This document shows positions 6,071 through 12,100 of a stretch of DNA of 12,709 nucleotides, piece by piece (the first letter of the stretch is position 1; every line of letters begins with the position of its first letter). The stretch is from Candidatus Bathyarchaeota archaeon (GTDB lineage Archaea > Thermoproteota > Bathyarchaeia > TCS64). Below the pieces are notes generated by a model. It made no database searches and had not been told where the DNA came from. It saw only the letters and a program-made list of their open reading frames with translations. The stretch is taken from assembly GCA_016867505.1 (NCBI GenBank), contig VGJH01000013.1, positions 1-12,709 of the forward strand. Direction: 5' to 3'. A program made the translations under genes and the position numbers.

Positions 6071-7189
6071 ATGAGTAAAGCCTCCGCAATTCTCCCGTTA
6101 CATCCTGGAAAAGCTCCAAAATGGCTTTTCAATCGTATGGTGAAATTAGCTAAATGTTTAACCTCTTTAATTATCGAAGAATATGGATTAACTGGATATC
6201 TGGAGCGGCTTTCCGATCCTTGGTTTTTTCAATCATTAAGCTGTGTTTTGGGTTATGATTGGCATAGTAGTGGAACAACAACTGTCACATGTGGTGCTCT
6301 TAAAGAAGCAATTATTCCAAGTGAAATAGGATTAGCAATAGCTGGTGGTAAGGGTAGGACATCTCGTCAAGCTCCATTAGAAATTAAGAAACATGGGGAA
6401 AGTTTTGGTTTAAGTACATTAAAAATTGATGAATTGGTCTACTCTAGTAAAATAGCAGCTAAAGTTGATAATAATTTAATCCAAGATGGTTACCAACTAT
6501 ATCATCACTGCTTCATTTTTGATGAAAATGGTCATTGGATTGTGATTCAGCAAGGGATTAATCATGAAAGAGTTGATGCACGTAGATATCATTGGCCAAT
6601 TGAGCATAATGGGTTTATTGATGAACCTCAAAATGCTATTATCTGTAATAGTCATTTAGATAATGTATTAGACCTAACCAGTAAATTTAGTTACAATAAT
6701 AGAGAGGTCTGTGTTGATTTAGTAAAAGAGAGAACTGATAAAATTGAAAAAATGATTATTAAGACAGTCAAATTTGGTCAATCTCGCCTAGATGGATGGA
6801 ATGATGCTAATTGTCATGATCTTTTAGTTATGCCAAGGTCAGTTAATTGGGATACACTACGAGCATTATATGAGTTTCAACCATCCAATTATGAAGAGCT
6901 TGTTGCTTTTCAAGGAGTAGGACCATCAACTATTAGAGGTTTAAGCTTAATCTCTGAATTAATATATGGAGAAAAAGCTAGTTGGAATGACCCTGTACGA
7001 TTCAATTTTGCCTTTGGTGGCAAAGATGGAGTCCCTTATCCTGTTAATAGGAAAGCAATGGATGAAGCTACTGAATTGTTAAAAACAGGAATAATTAATT
7101 CAGATATCAAGAACGAAGAAAAAAAGAGGGCATTAATTAACCTAAGAAAATGTGTACCTCCAATACCTACCTCACGAATGTTTAATTGA
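6071..7189 (+). CDS. DUF763 family protein, function unknown
   Basis: A 372-residue cytoplasmic protein of the DUF763 family, found across archaea and in some bacteria. Recognised from strongly conserved blocks: LPLHPGKAPKWLF (8-20), DPWFFQ with CVLGYDWHSSG (49-68), CGALKE (74-79), GGKGRTSR (92-99), QDGYQLYHH (138-146), RRYHW (171-175), LYEFQP (266-271) and FGGKDGVPYPV (315-325). The segment GVGPSTIRGLSLISELIYG (282-300) looks like a helix-hairpin-helix, a non-specific DNA-binding unit of many repair enzymes and nucleases. The invariant Asp-Trp-His, Cys, Lys and His residues look like an active site, so a nucleic-acid enzyme is a reasonable guess, but no activity is known to me. No neighbour helps. 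It converges with the nitroreductase gene, 14 bases apart. Confidence 0.85.
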   Translation: MSKASAILPLHPGKAPKWLFNRMVKLAKCLTSLIIEEYGLTGYLERLSDPWFFQSLSCVLGYDWHSSGTTTVTCGALKEAIIPSEIGLAIAGGKGRTSRQAPLEIKKHGESFGLSTLKIDELVYSSKIAAKVDNNLIQDGYQLYHHCFIFDENGHWIVIQQGINHERVDARRYHWPIEHNGFIDEPQNAIICNSHLDNVLDLTSKFSYNNREVCVDLVKERTDKIEKMIIKTVKFGQSRLDGWNDANCHDLLVMPRSVNWDTLRALYEFQPSNYEELVAFQGVGPSTIRGLSLISELIYGEKASWNDPVRFNFAFGGKDGVPYPVNRKAMDEATELLKTGIINSDIKNEEKKRALINLRKCVPPIPTSRMFN

Positions 7190-7194
7190 AAAAA
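7189..7194 (-). terminator. T-run after the nitroreductase gene
   Basis: Read on the minus strand there is a run of six T about ten bases past the nitroreductase stop (7204), overlapping the end of the convergent DUF763 gene. It is a plausible end for the minus-strand operon. Confidence 0.3.
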
Positions 7195-7203
7195 TGTATT
7201 GAA

Positions 7204-7725
7204 TTACCATTTTTCTTTATGAACTACCTCATTTAGAGGTCTTCTTGGTCTTTGGCTTGGTGTTTCACTTGGATAACCTACTGGCAGGAGAGCGATGGGT
7301 CTAATACCTTGAGGTAACTCAAGAATTTTTGATGCCATCTCTTCATTGAAGGCACCAATCCAACAACTTCCTAAACCATTATGAGCTGCAGTTAAAATTA
7401 TGTTCATTATAGCTGCTGCTGTGTCTTGGAAGCAATATAGGTTAGTGCCTCTTTCACCATAACGTGTAGCAGATCTCGAAGGCTCAACACAGATAGCAAA
7501 TACCACCGAACTCATGATGATAGATTTTTGATTAGACGCAGCTTCTGATAACTTCAATTTTGTAGCAGTGTCTTTAATAACAATAAAGTTCCATGGCTGA
7601 AGGTTTCCAGCGCTTGGCGCAAGGATTGCCGATTTTAAAATAATCTCAATATCTTGGTCAGAGATTTCTTTTTCAAGGAAATTTCTAACACTTTTTCGAC
7701 GAAGAATACATTCAGGTATTTCCAT
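7204..7725 (-). CDS. nitroreductase family FMN flavoprotein
   Basis: A 173-residue member of the nitroreductase fold, which works as a dimer and binds FMN at the interface. Typical marks are RRKSVRNF (9-16) and APSAGNLQPWNF (36-47), which contact the FMN phosphate and ring, GLGSCWIGAF (117-126) and LLPVGYP (146-152). It probably passes hydride from NAD(P)H to an unknown acceptor such as a quinone, nitro compound or an unsaturated metabolite; the fold also includes dehalogenases and other redox enzymes, so the substrate cannot be read from sequence. It follows the transglutaminase-like gene on the same strand after 41 bases that hold AT-rich elements (ACTATATATTTT and TTTAAA on minus), so it may be the end of that operon or have its own promoter. 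Confidence 0.88.
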   Translation of the reverse strand: MEIPECILRRKSVRNFLEKEISDQDIEIILKSAILAPSAGNLQPWNFIVIKDTATKLKLSEAASNQKSIIMSSVVFAICVEPSRSATRYGERGTNLYCFQDTAAAIMNIILTAAHNGLGSCWIGAFNEEMASKILELPQGIRPIALLPVGYPSETPSQRPRRPLNEVVHKEKW

Positions 7726-7766
7726 AAATCATCAGAAAATATATAGTAACTTATGGTTTAAAGAAT

Positions 7767-8954
7767 TTATTTTGGAATTTGATTTTTTCTCCTCTCTAAA
7801 TAAAATAAAGCGATTATTAGTATGACTATACTAACTCCTAAAAATTGAATATTTGGGTTTTGTAATGGCTGATTAAATATTTGAGTTGCTTCATCTTTGC
7901 TAATAACATATAAAGTTGATTTGATTACTCTTTCTCGGGTGTTCCAACTTTCAGTAATATAGTCTTGTTTTGAAACTCTAAAGCATTTAACTATTAAATT
8001 CGAGTATTCAGGTGCCTGATTAATTTTTGTTAATGGATCAACGCTCGTACTTAGAGTCAAGTCAACAGGCGTCCATCCCCAAGGAGGAATATAGACCATA
8101 GCCCACCCATGCCAGCCTATGTTTTTAGCAATATTTTCGAGATGTCCATCCCAACTTTTATTTGTTGTCTCGTAACCTGGCATAAAGTAAGTTCCAACTT
8201 CCAAATAAGAGGGTATCCCTATCCCTCGTAACATACTAATTAATAATATTGCTTGGTCATCACAATCTCCTTCTAGGTACCTGAAAGTTTCATTTGCATA
8301 ACGTGGGACTTCATAATTTCCGTATCTAATATTAGCAATAAACCAATCTAATAGATTCATTACTTTACCTAAAACCGTCTGCGTGTTTTTTGTAAGCTCC
8401 TGAGCCTTAGAAAGTATATCCTTATTTGATGACATGAAGGTAGAGGTTGTGATACAATACTCTTGAATCATTGAATCAGGAATATCTGAAATTAAACCCG
8501 CCTTATTATTATCTAAACTACTTCTCACCCTATCATTCGATTCAATTTCATATGTAACAAAAATACTAATCTTCTGACTTGGGTTAATTATACGAGAAAT
8601 ATTAACAACAAGCCACCTATTTTCATCTTGGTCATTATATTCATCAACAAGATTATGCGAAAAGGCAACAATTTTTACACTTTGACTAGGCTCTTTCAAA
8701 AAAAGGGGTACTGAAACGTCTTCTTTTGTTAAATTTATTGCCTCTAAACCCTTATTCTCGAATACGTAACTCATTGTAAACCTGTAACGTAATTGTGAAG
8801 ATGCTGAAACATTTGGGATTATTAATAAAAATGAAAAAAAAATTACTATTATAATTTTAGAGTTCAATGCACGCCTGAAAAAGTGAGTGGAAGGTAGCTT
8901 ATCTGCTTTCCTTAAAAAGGAGGGTTTTCTTATGTTTTTTTCACTTTTTCCCAA
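7767..8954 (-). CDS. membrane-anchored transglutaminase-like cysteine protein
   Basis: A 395-residue protein with the papain-like transglutaminase core (about 195-300). The triad is complete: Cys231 in EGDCDDQA, His282 in [11 protein letters not shown] and Asp298 in TPVDLT. Such archaeal proteins are probably peptidases or amide-bond enzymes acting outside the cell. A hydrophobic segment (34-47), followed by a possible signal cleavage site near SASS, and a C-terminal helix (372-386) before a basic ERRKNQ tail place the catalytic domain on the outer face with the C-terminus inside. Residues 52-190 look like a beta-rich extracellular region. The longest frame starts with TTG and overlaps the transaldolase gene by 25 bases, suggesting coupled translation. 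A TTG at residue 30 would start a neat signal peptide and is an alternative. Its place behind pentose phosphate genes is unexplained. Confidence 0.8.
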   Translation of the reverse strand: MGKSEKNIRKPSFLRKADKLPSTHFFRRALNSKIIIVIFFSFLLIIPNVSASSQLRYRFTMSYVFENKGLEAINLTKEDVSVPLFLKEPSQSVKIVAFSHNLVDEYNDQDENRWLVVNISRIINPSQKISIFVTYEIESNDRVRSSLDNNKAGLISDIPDSMIQEYCITTSTFMSSNKDILSKAQELTKNTQTVLGKVMNLLDWFIANIRYGNYEVPRYANETFRYLEGDCDDQAILLISMLRGIGIPSYLEVGTYFMPGYETTNKSWDGHLENIAKNIGWHGWAMVYIPPWGWTPVDLTLSTSVDPLTKINQAPEYSNLIVKCFRVSKQDYITESWNTRERVIKSTLYVISKDEATQIFNQPLQNPNIQFLGVSIVILIIALFYLERRKNQIPK

Positions 8955-9577
8955 TCACTTGCGAAAACTCGTAAACCTTCATCAGTTAATGGGTGTGCAA
9001 GCATCTTGTCTAGAGTATCTGGTGGGATTGTTGCAACATCAGCTCCAGCTGTAGCTGCTTCAATAACATGGCGAGGATGTCGAATACTGGCAACTATTAA
9101 TTTGGAGGGCAATCTATAGTTTTTGAAAATTTCCCCAATTTCATAAACAACTTCCATTCCCTCATGTCCTCTGTCGTCTAATCTACCAACAAATATGCTA
9201 ACGTATGTCGCCCCAGCTTTTGCTGCTAATAATGCTTGACTAGCTGAAAATACTAAAGTAACATTTGTTTTAATTCCTAATTTATTAAGCTCCTTAACTG
9301 CTTTAAGGCCTTCAGCTGTCATAGGAATTTTTACTACAATATATTCCCCAAATTTTACTAGCTCTTTCGCTTCAGCAATAAGGTCTGAAGCTTGGGTGCT
9401 TATAGCTTCCACGCTTATTGGTCCTTTAACAATGTCAGCTATCTCAGCTACAACCTGTTTAAAGTCTCTCCCAGATTTTGCGATTAGAGTTGGATTAGTG
9501 GTCACTCCATCTATGACCCCCATATTCCAGTATTTTTTAATCTGAGAAATTTCAGCTGTGTCGATAAATATCTCCAT
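8930..9577 (-). CDS. tal: transaldolase (short class)
   Basis: A 215-residue class I aldolase-fold enzyme that moves a dihydroxyacetone unit between sugar phosphates in the non-oxidative pentose phosphate pathway. Key residues are Asp6 in FIDTAEI, Asn28 in TTNPTL and the Schiff-base lysine Lys83 in VVKIPMT. The family also holds fructose-6-phosphate aldolase; Phe129 in SIFVGRLDD is the residue found in true transaldolases, where the aldolase has Tyr, so transaldolase is favoured. The usual Pro before this Phe is Ile128, an unusual change. The frame opens at a GTG (9586), but that GTG lies within AAGGTG, a good ribosome binding site six bases before the ATG at 9577, so I start at the [13 protein letters not shown] is the usual family start. 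It follows the transketolase C-half after about 18 bases. Confidence 0.92.
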   Translation of the reverse strand: MEIFIDTAEISQIKKYWNMGVIDGVTTNPTLIAKSGRDFKQVVAEIADIVKGPISVEAISTQASDLIAEAKELVKFGEYIVVKIPMTAEGLKAVKELNKLGIKTNVTLVFSASQALLAAKAGATYVSIFVGRLDDRGHEGMEVVYEIGEIFKNYRLPSKLIVASIRHPRHVIEAATAGADVATIPPDTLDKMLAHPLTDEGLRVFASDWEKVKKT

Positions 9578-9583
9578 ACAATA

Positions 9584-9589
9584 CACCTT
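9584..9589 (-). promoter_or_regulatory. ribosome binding site that decides the transaldolase start
   Basis: Read on minus, AAGGTG is followed by six bases and then ATG at 9577. It matches the CACCU core of the archaeal 16S rRNA tail. It contains the GTG at 9586, which would otherwise be taken as the start. Confidence 0.65.
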
Positions 9590-9595
9590 AGAATG

Positions 9596-10537
9596 TTATC
9601 TCTTAATTTTTTTGATATATTTTTCGGAAGTTTCCGCAATTTGATCCGGAGTTAATCCATAAGCTTTCAATAATGGCTCAAAAGATCTGGCTGATTGACC
9701 AAAAGTATCATTGACTCCAATTTTAAAAATTGGCACAGGATAAGTTTCTGAAACAGCTTCACTTACGGCTCCTCCGAGCCCACCAAAAATTGAATGTTCC
9801 TCAACTGTTACAATAATTCCAGTATTTTTTGCTGTCTTACATAGTGTGTTGGAGTCAAGAGGTTTAATTGTATGAACATTAAGAACTGATGAACTGATGC
9901 CTTTCTCTTTCAAAATATCTGCAGCTTTAAGTGAATAGCTAACCATCATACCAGTAGCTATGATAGTAATATCGGAACCCTCACGAAGCGTTTCAGCTTT
10001 TCCTAGCTTAAAATTATATTTTTTCTCAATCAATGGTTCTTTTTCACGTCTAAGACGCATGTATGCAGGACCTTGAGTATTTAATAGAGCATCTAAAGCA
10101 TTTTTAGTCTCATCAGCATCACAAGGTACTATAACTTTCATATTTGGAATAACACGCATTAAAGCAATATCTTCAAGAGCTTGATGAGATGCTCCATCAG
10201 CAGCACAAGACAAGCCTGCATGAGTAGCTACAAGCGTAACATTCAGTTCATCATGCGATACAACATTGCGGATTTGATCCCAAGCTCTACCGGTTTCAAA
10301 TATTGCGAAGGAGCTCGCGAATACTTTTTTCCCTCCTAAAGCAAGACCCGCTGAGATATCAATTAGATTCTGTTCAGCACTACCAACATCAATAAATCTA
10401 TCTGGAAATTCTTTAGCAAATACATTTGTCTTTGTTGACTCTGAAAGATCAGCATCAACTACAACAATGTCCTTGTTTAGCTTTCCAGCCTCCTTTAACC
10501 AGTCTCCGTATGCGTCTCGAGTAGCTTTCATGCTCAT
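9596..10537 (-). CDS. transketolase, C-terminal half
   Basis: A 313-residue protein equal to the pyrimidine-binding and C-terminal domains of transketolase. It has Glu55 in GSAEQN, which activates the thiamine diphosphate, followed by FAIFETGRAWDQIR (78-91), and GLSCAADGASHQALED (108-123) with His118 at the substrate channel. The C-terminal domain from about 190 has IATGMMVS and TVEEHSIFGGLGG. With the N-half next door it forms an alpha2beta2 enzyme that transfers two-carbon units between ketose and aldose phosphates. The ATG is supported by GGAGG seven bases upstream (10545-10549), inside the end of the N-half gene; only two bases separate the genes. It could be mistaken for DXP synthase or a pyruvate dehydrogenase beta subunit, but the paired N-half and the following transaldolase gene decide for transketolase. 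Confidence 0.92.
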   Translation of the reverse strand: MSMKATRDAYGDWLKEAGKLNKDIVVVDADLSESTKTNVFAKEFPDRFIDVGSAEQNLIDISAGLALGGKKVFASSFAIFETGRAWDQIRNVVSHDELNVTLVATHAGLSCAADGASHQALEDIALMRVIPNMKVIVPCDADETKNALDALLNTQGPAYMRLRREKEPLIEKKYNFKLGKAETLREGSDITIIATGMMVSYSLKAADILKEKGISSSVLNVHTIKPLDSNTLCKTAKNTGIIVTVEEHSIFGGLGGAVSEAVSETYPVPIFKIGVNDTFGQSARSFEPLLKAYGLTPDQIAETSEKYIKKIKR

Positions 10538-10539
10538 TT

Positions 10540-11364
10540 TTAAGCCTCCAGTTCCTTTAGTGCCTGCTCTAACTCTATTTTGCTTGGAGGTTTTCCATGG
10601 AATTCTTTGATACCCTCCATGTATGAGACTCCTCTTCCTTTAATTGTTGAGGCAATAATTATGGTAGGTTTTGTAGTATTCTTTTTACTATCTTCGAATG
10701 CCTTTAGCAATGCTGAGTAATCGTGTCCATTGACTTCGATTACGTTCCAATTAAAAGCTCGCCATTTATCAGCTAAGGGTTCAAGCCCCATAACAGCTTC
10801 AGTTTTACCATCAATTTGAAGCCCATTTCTATCTAGAATCGCAGTAAGATTGTTAAGTCTGTAATGAGGTGCAAACATTGCAGCTTCCCAAATTAAACCC
10901 TCATCACACTCACCATCACCTATTAAACAAAATACATGGTTTTCTTTTTTATCTAACTTGAATGAAAGGGTAAGACCTGAGGCAATAGATAATCCGTTAC
11001 CTAAGCTACCAGAAGAAACTTCTACACCAGGTGTTAATTTTTTATCCGGGTGACCTTGTAGAATGCTGCCAATATTTCTCAGTGTTGAGAGGTGACTTTT
11101 ATCAAAATAACCACATTCTGCCAGCACTGAGTATAATGCTGGAGCTGCATGGCCCTTACTTAATATAAATCGATCCCTCTCAATCCATGCAGGATTTTGG
11201 GGATCATGTTTCATTATGTTATAATATAAGACTAATAAAATGTCAATTGCTGAAAGAGATCCACCAGGATGTCCTGAGCCTGCCTCACAAATCATGCATA
11301 ATATATCACAACGTAATTTTTTTGACAGTTTACTCAATTCAACAGGACTCAGATTTCTTTTCAT
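10540..11364 (-). CDS. transketolase, N-terminal half
   Basis: A 274-residue thiamine-diphosphate-binding half of a split transketolase. It has AGSGHPGGSLSA (28-39), SKGHAAPALY (69-78), and the cofactor and magnesium motif from GDGECDEG (149-156) to DRNGLQIDG (178-186), with Asp150 and Asn180 as the expected metal ligands, plus GHD (213-215) and KGRGVSYME (242-250). The split into two genes is common in archaea and some bacteria. The frame can be extended five residues to an ATG at 11379, but the TATA-like box at 11393-11400 would start transcription near 11370, downstream of that codon, and MKRNLSP is the usual family start, so I use the ATG at 11364. This is the first gene of the pentose phosphate operon. 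Confidence 0.92.
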   Translation of the reverse strand: MKRNLSPVELSKLSKKLRCDILCMICEAGSGHPGGSLSAIDILLVLYYNIMKHDPQNPAWIERDRFILSKGHAAPALYSVLAECGYFDKSHLSTLRNIGSILQGHPDKKLTPGVEVSSGSLGNGLSIASGLTLSFKLDKKENHVFCLIGDGECDEGLIWEAAMFAPHYRLNNLTAILDRNGLQIDGKTEAVMGLEPLADKWRAFNWNVIEVNGHDYSALLKAFEDSKKNTTKPTIIIASTIKGRGVSYMEGIKEFHGKPPSKIELEQALKELEA

Positions 11365-11392
11365 TATGAAACACCACATAAACCATAATTTT

Positions 11393-11400
11393 TTATTAAA
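11393..11400. promoter_or_regulatory. possible two-way TATA box
   Basis: TTATTAAA on plus and TTTAATAA on minus both resemble an archaeal TATA box. On minus it fits a nearly leaderless start for the transketolase N-half at 11364. On plus it would start transcription near 11420, just before the ribosome binding site of the small ORF at 11435. Confidence 0.4.
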
Positions 11401-11423
11401 TTGAAAACAGAGAGTTGAATGAA

Positions 11424-11430
11424 GGAGGAT
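11424..11430 (+). promoter_or_regulatory. strong ribosome binding site of the small ORF
   Basis: GGAGGAT lies six bases before TTG at 11435. It is one of the best matches in the window to the 16S rRNA tail and lies outside any other gene. Confidence 0.5.
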
Positions 11431-11434
11431 TTAA

Positions 11435-11521
11435 TTGATTGAAGCATTTCAGATTGGAACTGGATTCCTCATTCCCCCCTGTAATCCTCTAACTATTCTT
11501 CGATTAGGTGATAGGTTCTGA
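11435..11521 (+). CDS. candidate small protein of 28 residues
   Basis: A 28-codon frame from TTG (11435) to TGA (11519-11521), starting MIEAFQIGTGFLIPPCNP and ending with RLGDRF. It has a perfectly spaced GGAGG ribosome binding site and a possible promoter 40 bases upstream. The composition is protein-like, with hydrophobic, Pro and Gly residues, one Cys and two Arg, but there is no membrane helix long enough to be sure of. I recognise no family. It could be a leader peptide, a small protein, or a chance frame after a chance GGAGG. The rest of the 11380-11599 gap holds the promoter, an AT-rich stretch and the palindrome at 11571. Confidence 0.4.
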   Translation: MIEAFQIGTGFLIPPCNPLTILRLGDRF

Positions 11522-11570
11522 ATTAAAATATTTGTGCTTAAAATTCACTTAGTCGTGATAGCTTATATTC

Positions 11571-11586
11571 AAAAACAGCTGTTTTT
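11571..11586. terminator. perfect 16-bp palindrome between convergent genes
   Basis: AAAAACAGCTGTTTTT is its own reverse complement. In RNA it would form a stem of six pairs with a four-base loop and end in five U on both strands. It lies between the end of the small plus-strand ORF and the end of the minus-strand DUF371 gene, the place for a two-way terminator. A binding site for a dimeric regulator is the other reading. Confidence 0.4.
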
Positions 11587-11599
11587 CATGACTTTCAAA

Positions 11600-12025
11600 T
11601 TAGGTCATTACTTTTATATTGATTTTCATTATGGTTTTAGGGTTCTTCATTTTCATTATGAAGCTTCTTGGTAGATCAATTGAAGCCTTATCTGCTTGAA
11701 TCATTAATGTTCGAGGACAAATGAATGAGCTTTTACGTGTAACTATGTCATGAATATTTTCAAAAGTCAATCTTGGATCACCTTTCCCTGTGATTACTAC
11801 CGATTCAGATTCTATGGTAAAAATGAGTCTAATTATGGCGTCACTGTTTTTTGTTGCATTTTTTACTTCCTCACTTAATTCATTAATGCTTTTCTCGGAA
11901 GAAACAGCAACTATGCAATCTCCCTTAAGACTCAAATTTGTATCCTTAGTAGTCATAATTGTTGTTTTATGAGTTCCCTGAATGTTTGGATGTCCCCATG
12001 CCTTGAACGAGTCTTCCACTTTCAT
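11600..12025 (-). CDS. DUF371 family protein, function unknown
   Basis: A 141-residue cytoplasmic protein of the archaeal DUF371 family. Conserved blocks are AWGHPNIQGTHKTTI (9-23), LKGDCIVAVSSEK (33-45), ITGKGDPRLTFEN (78-90) and the segment from RKSSFICPRTLMIQADKASIDLPR (within 96-119). The conserved His12, His19, Asp36-Cys37 and Lys-Ala-Asp residues hint at a metal or ligand site, but I know of no defined role. The ATG at 12025 lies 25 bases from a clear TATA box (TTATAAATT, 12046-12054 read on minus), so the mRNA is probably leaderless. It diverges from the radical SAM gene, leaving 75 bases between them. Confidence 0.85.
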   Translation of the reverse strand: MKVEDSFKAWGHPNIQGTHKTTIMTTKDTNLSLKGDCIVAVSSEKSINELSEEVKNATKNSDAIIRLIFTIESESVVITGKGDPRLTFENIHDIVTRKSSFICPRTLMIQADKASIDLPRSFIMKMKNPKTIMKINIKVMT

Positions 12026-12045
12026 TAACTTCTCTAAGAGTCTCT

Positions 12046-12054
12046 AATTTATAA
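12046..12054. promoter_or_regulatory. TATA box of DUF371, possibly shared
   Basis: On minus TTATAAATT lies 25 bases before the DUF371 start, one of the clearest TATA boxes in the window. On plus the same bases read AATTTATAA and would start transcription near 12076, about 25 bases before the radical SAM GTG at 12101. Confidence 0.55.
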
Positions 12055-12100
12055 GGGTGGCTTGGTTAAGGTTTTTAGCTGGCTTAAATAGGTACTCTAT

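Noticed and set aside
8911..8921. CCTTAAAAAGG inverted repeat as an operator or terminator
   Set aside because: It lies inside the coding start of the transglutaminase-like gene, is short and AT-rich, and has no T-run in the right place.
9578..9586. GTG at 9586 as the transaldolase start
   Set aside because: The GTG is part of the AAGGTG ribosome binding site for the ATG at 9577, and the family normally begins as MxIFIDTA.
11365..11379. Upstream ATG at 11379 as the start of the transketolase N-half
   Set aside because: The likely transcript start from the TATA box lies downstream of it, and the family start MKRNLSP begins at 11364.
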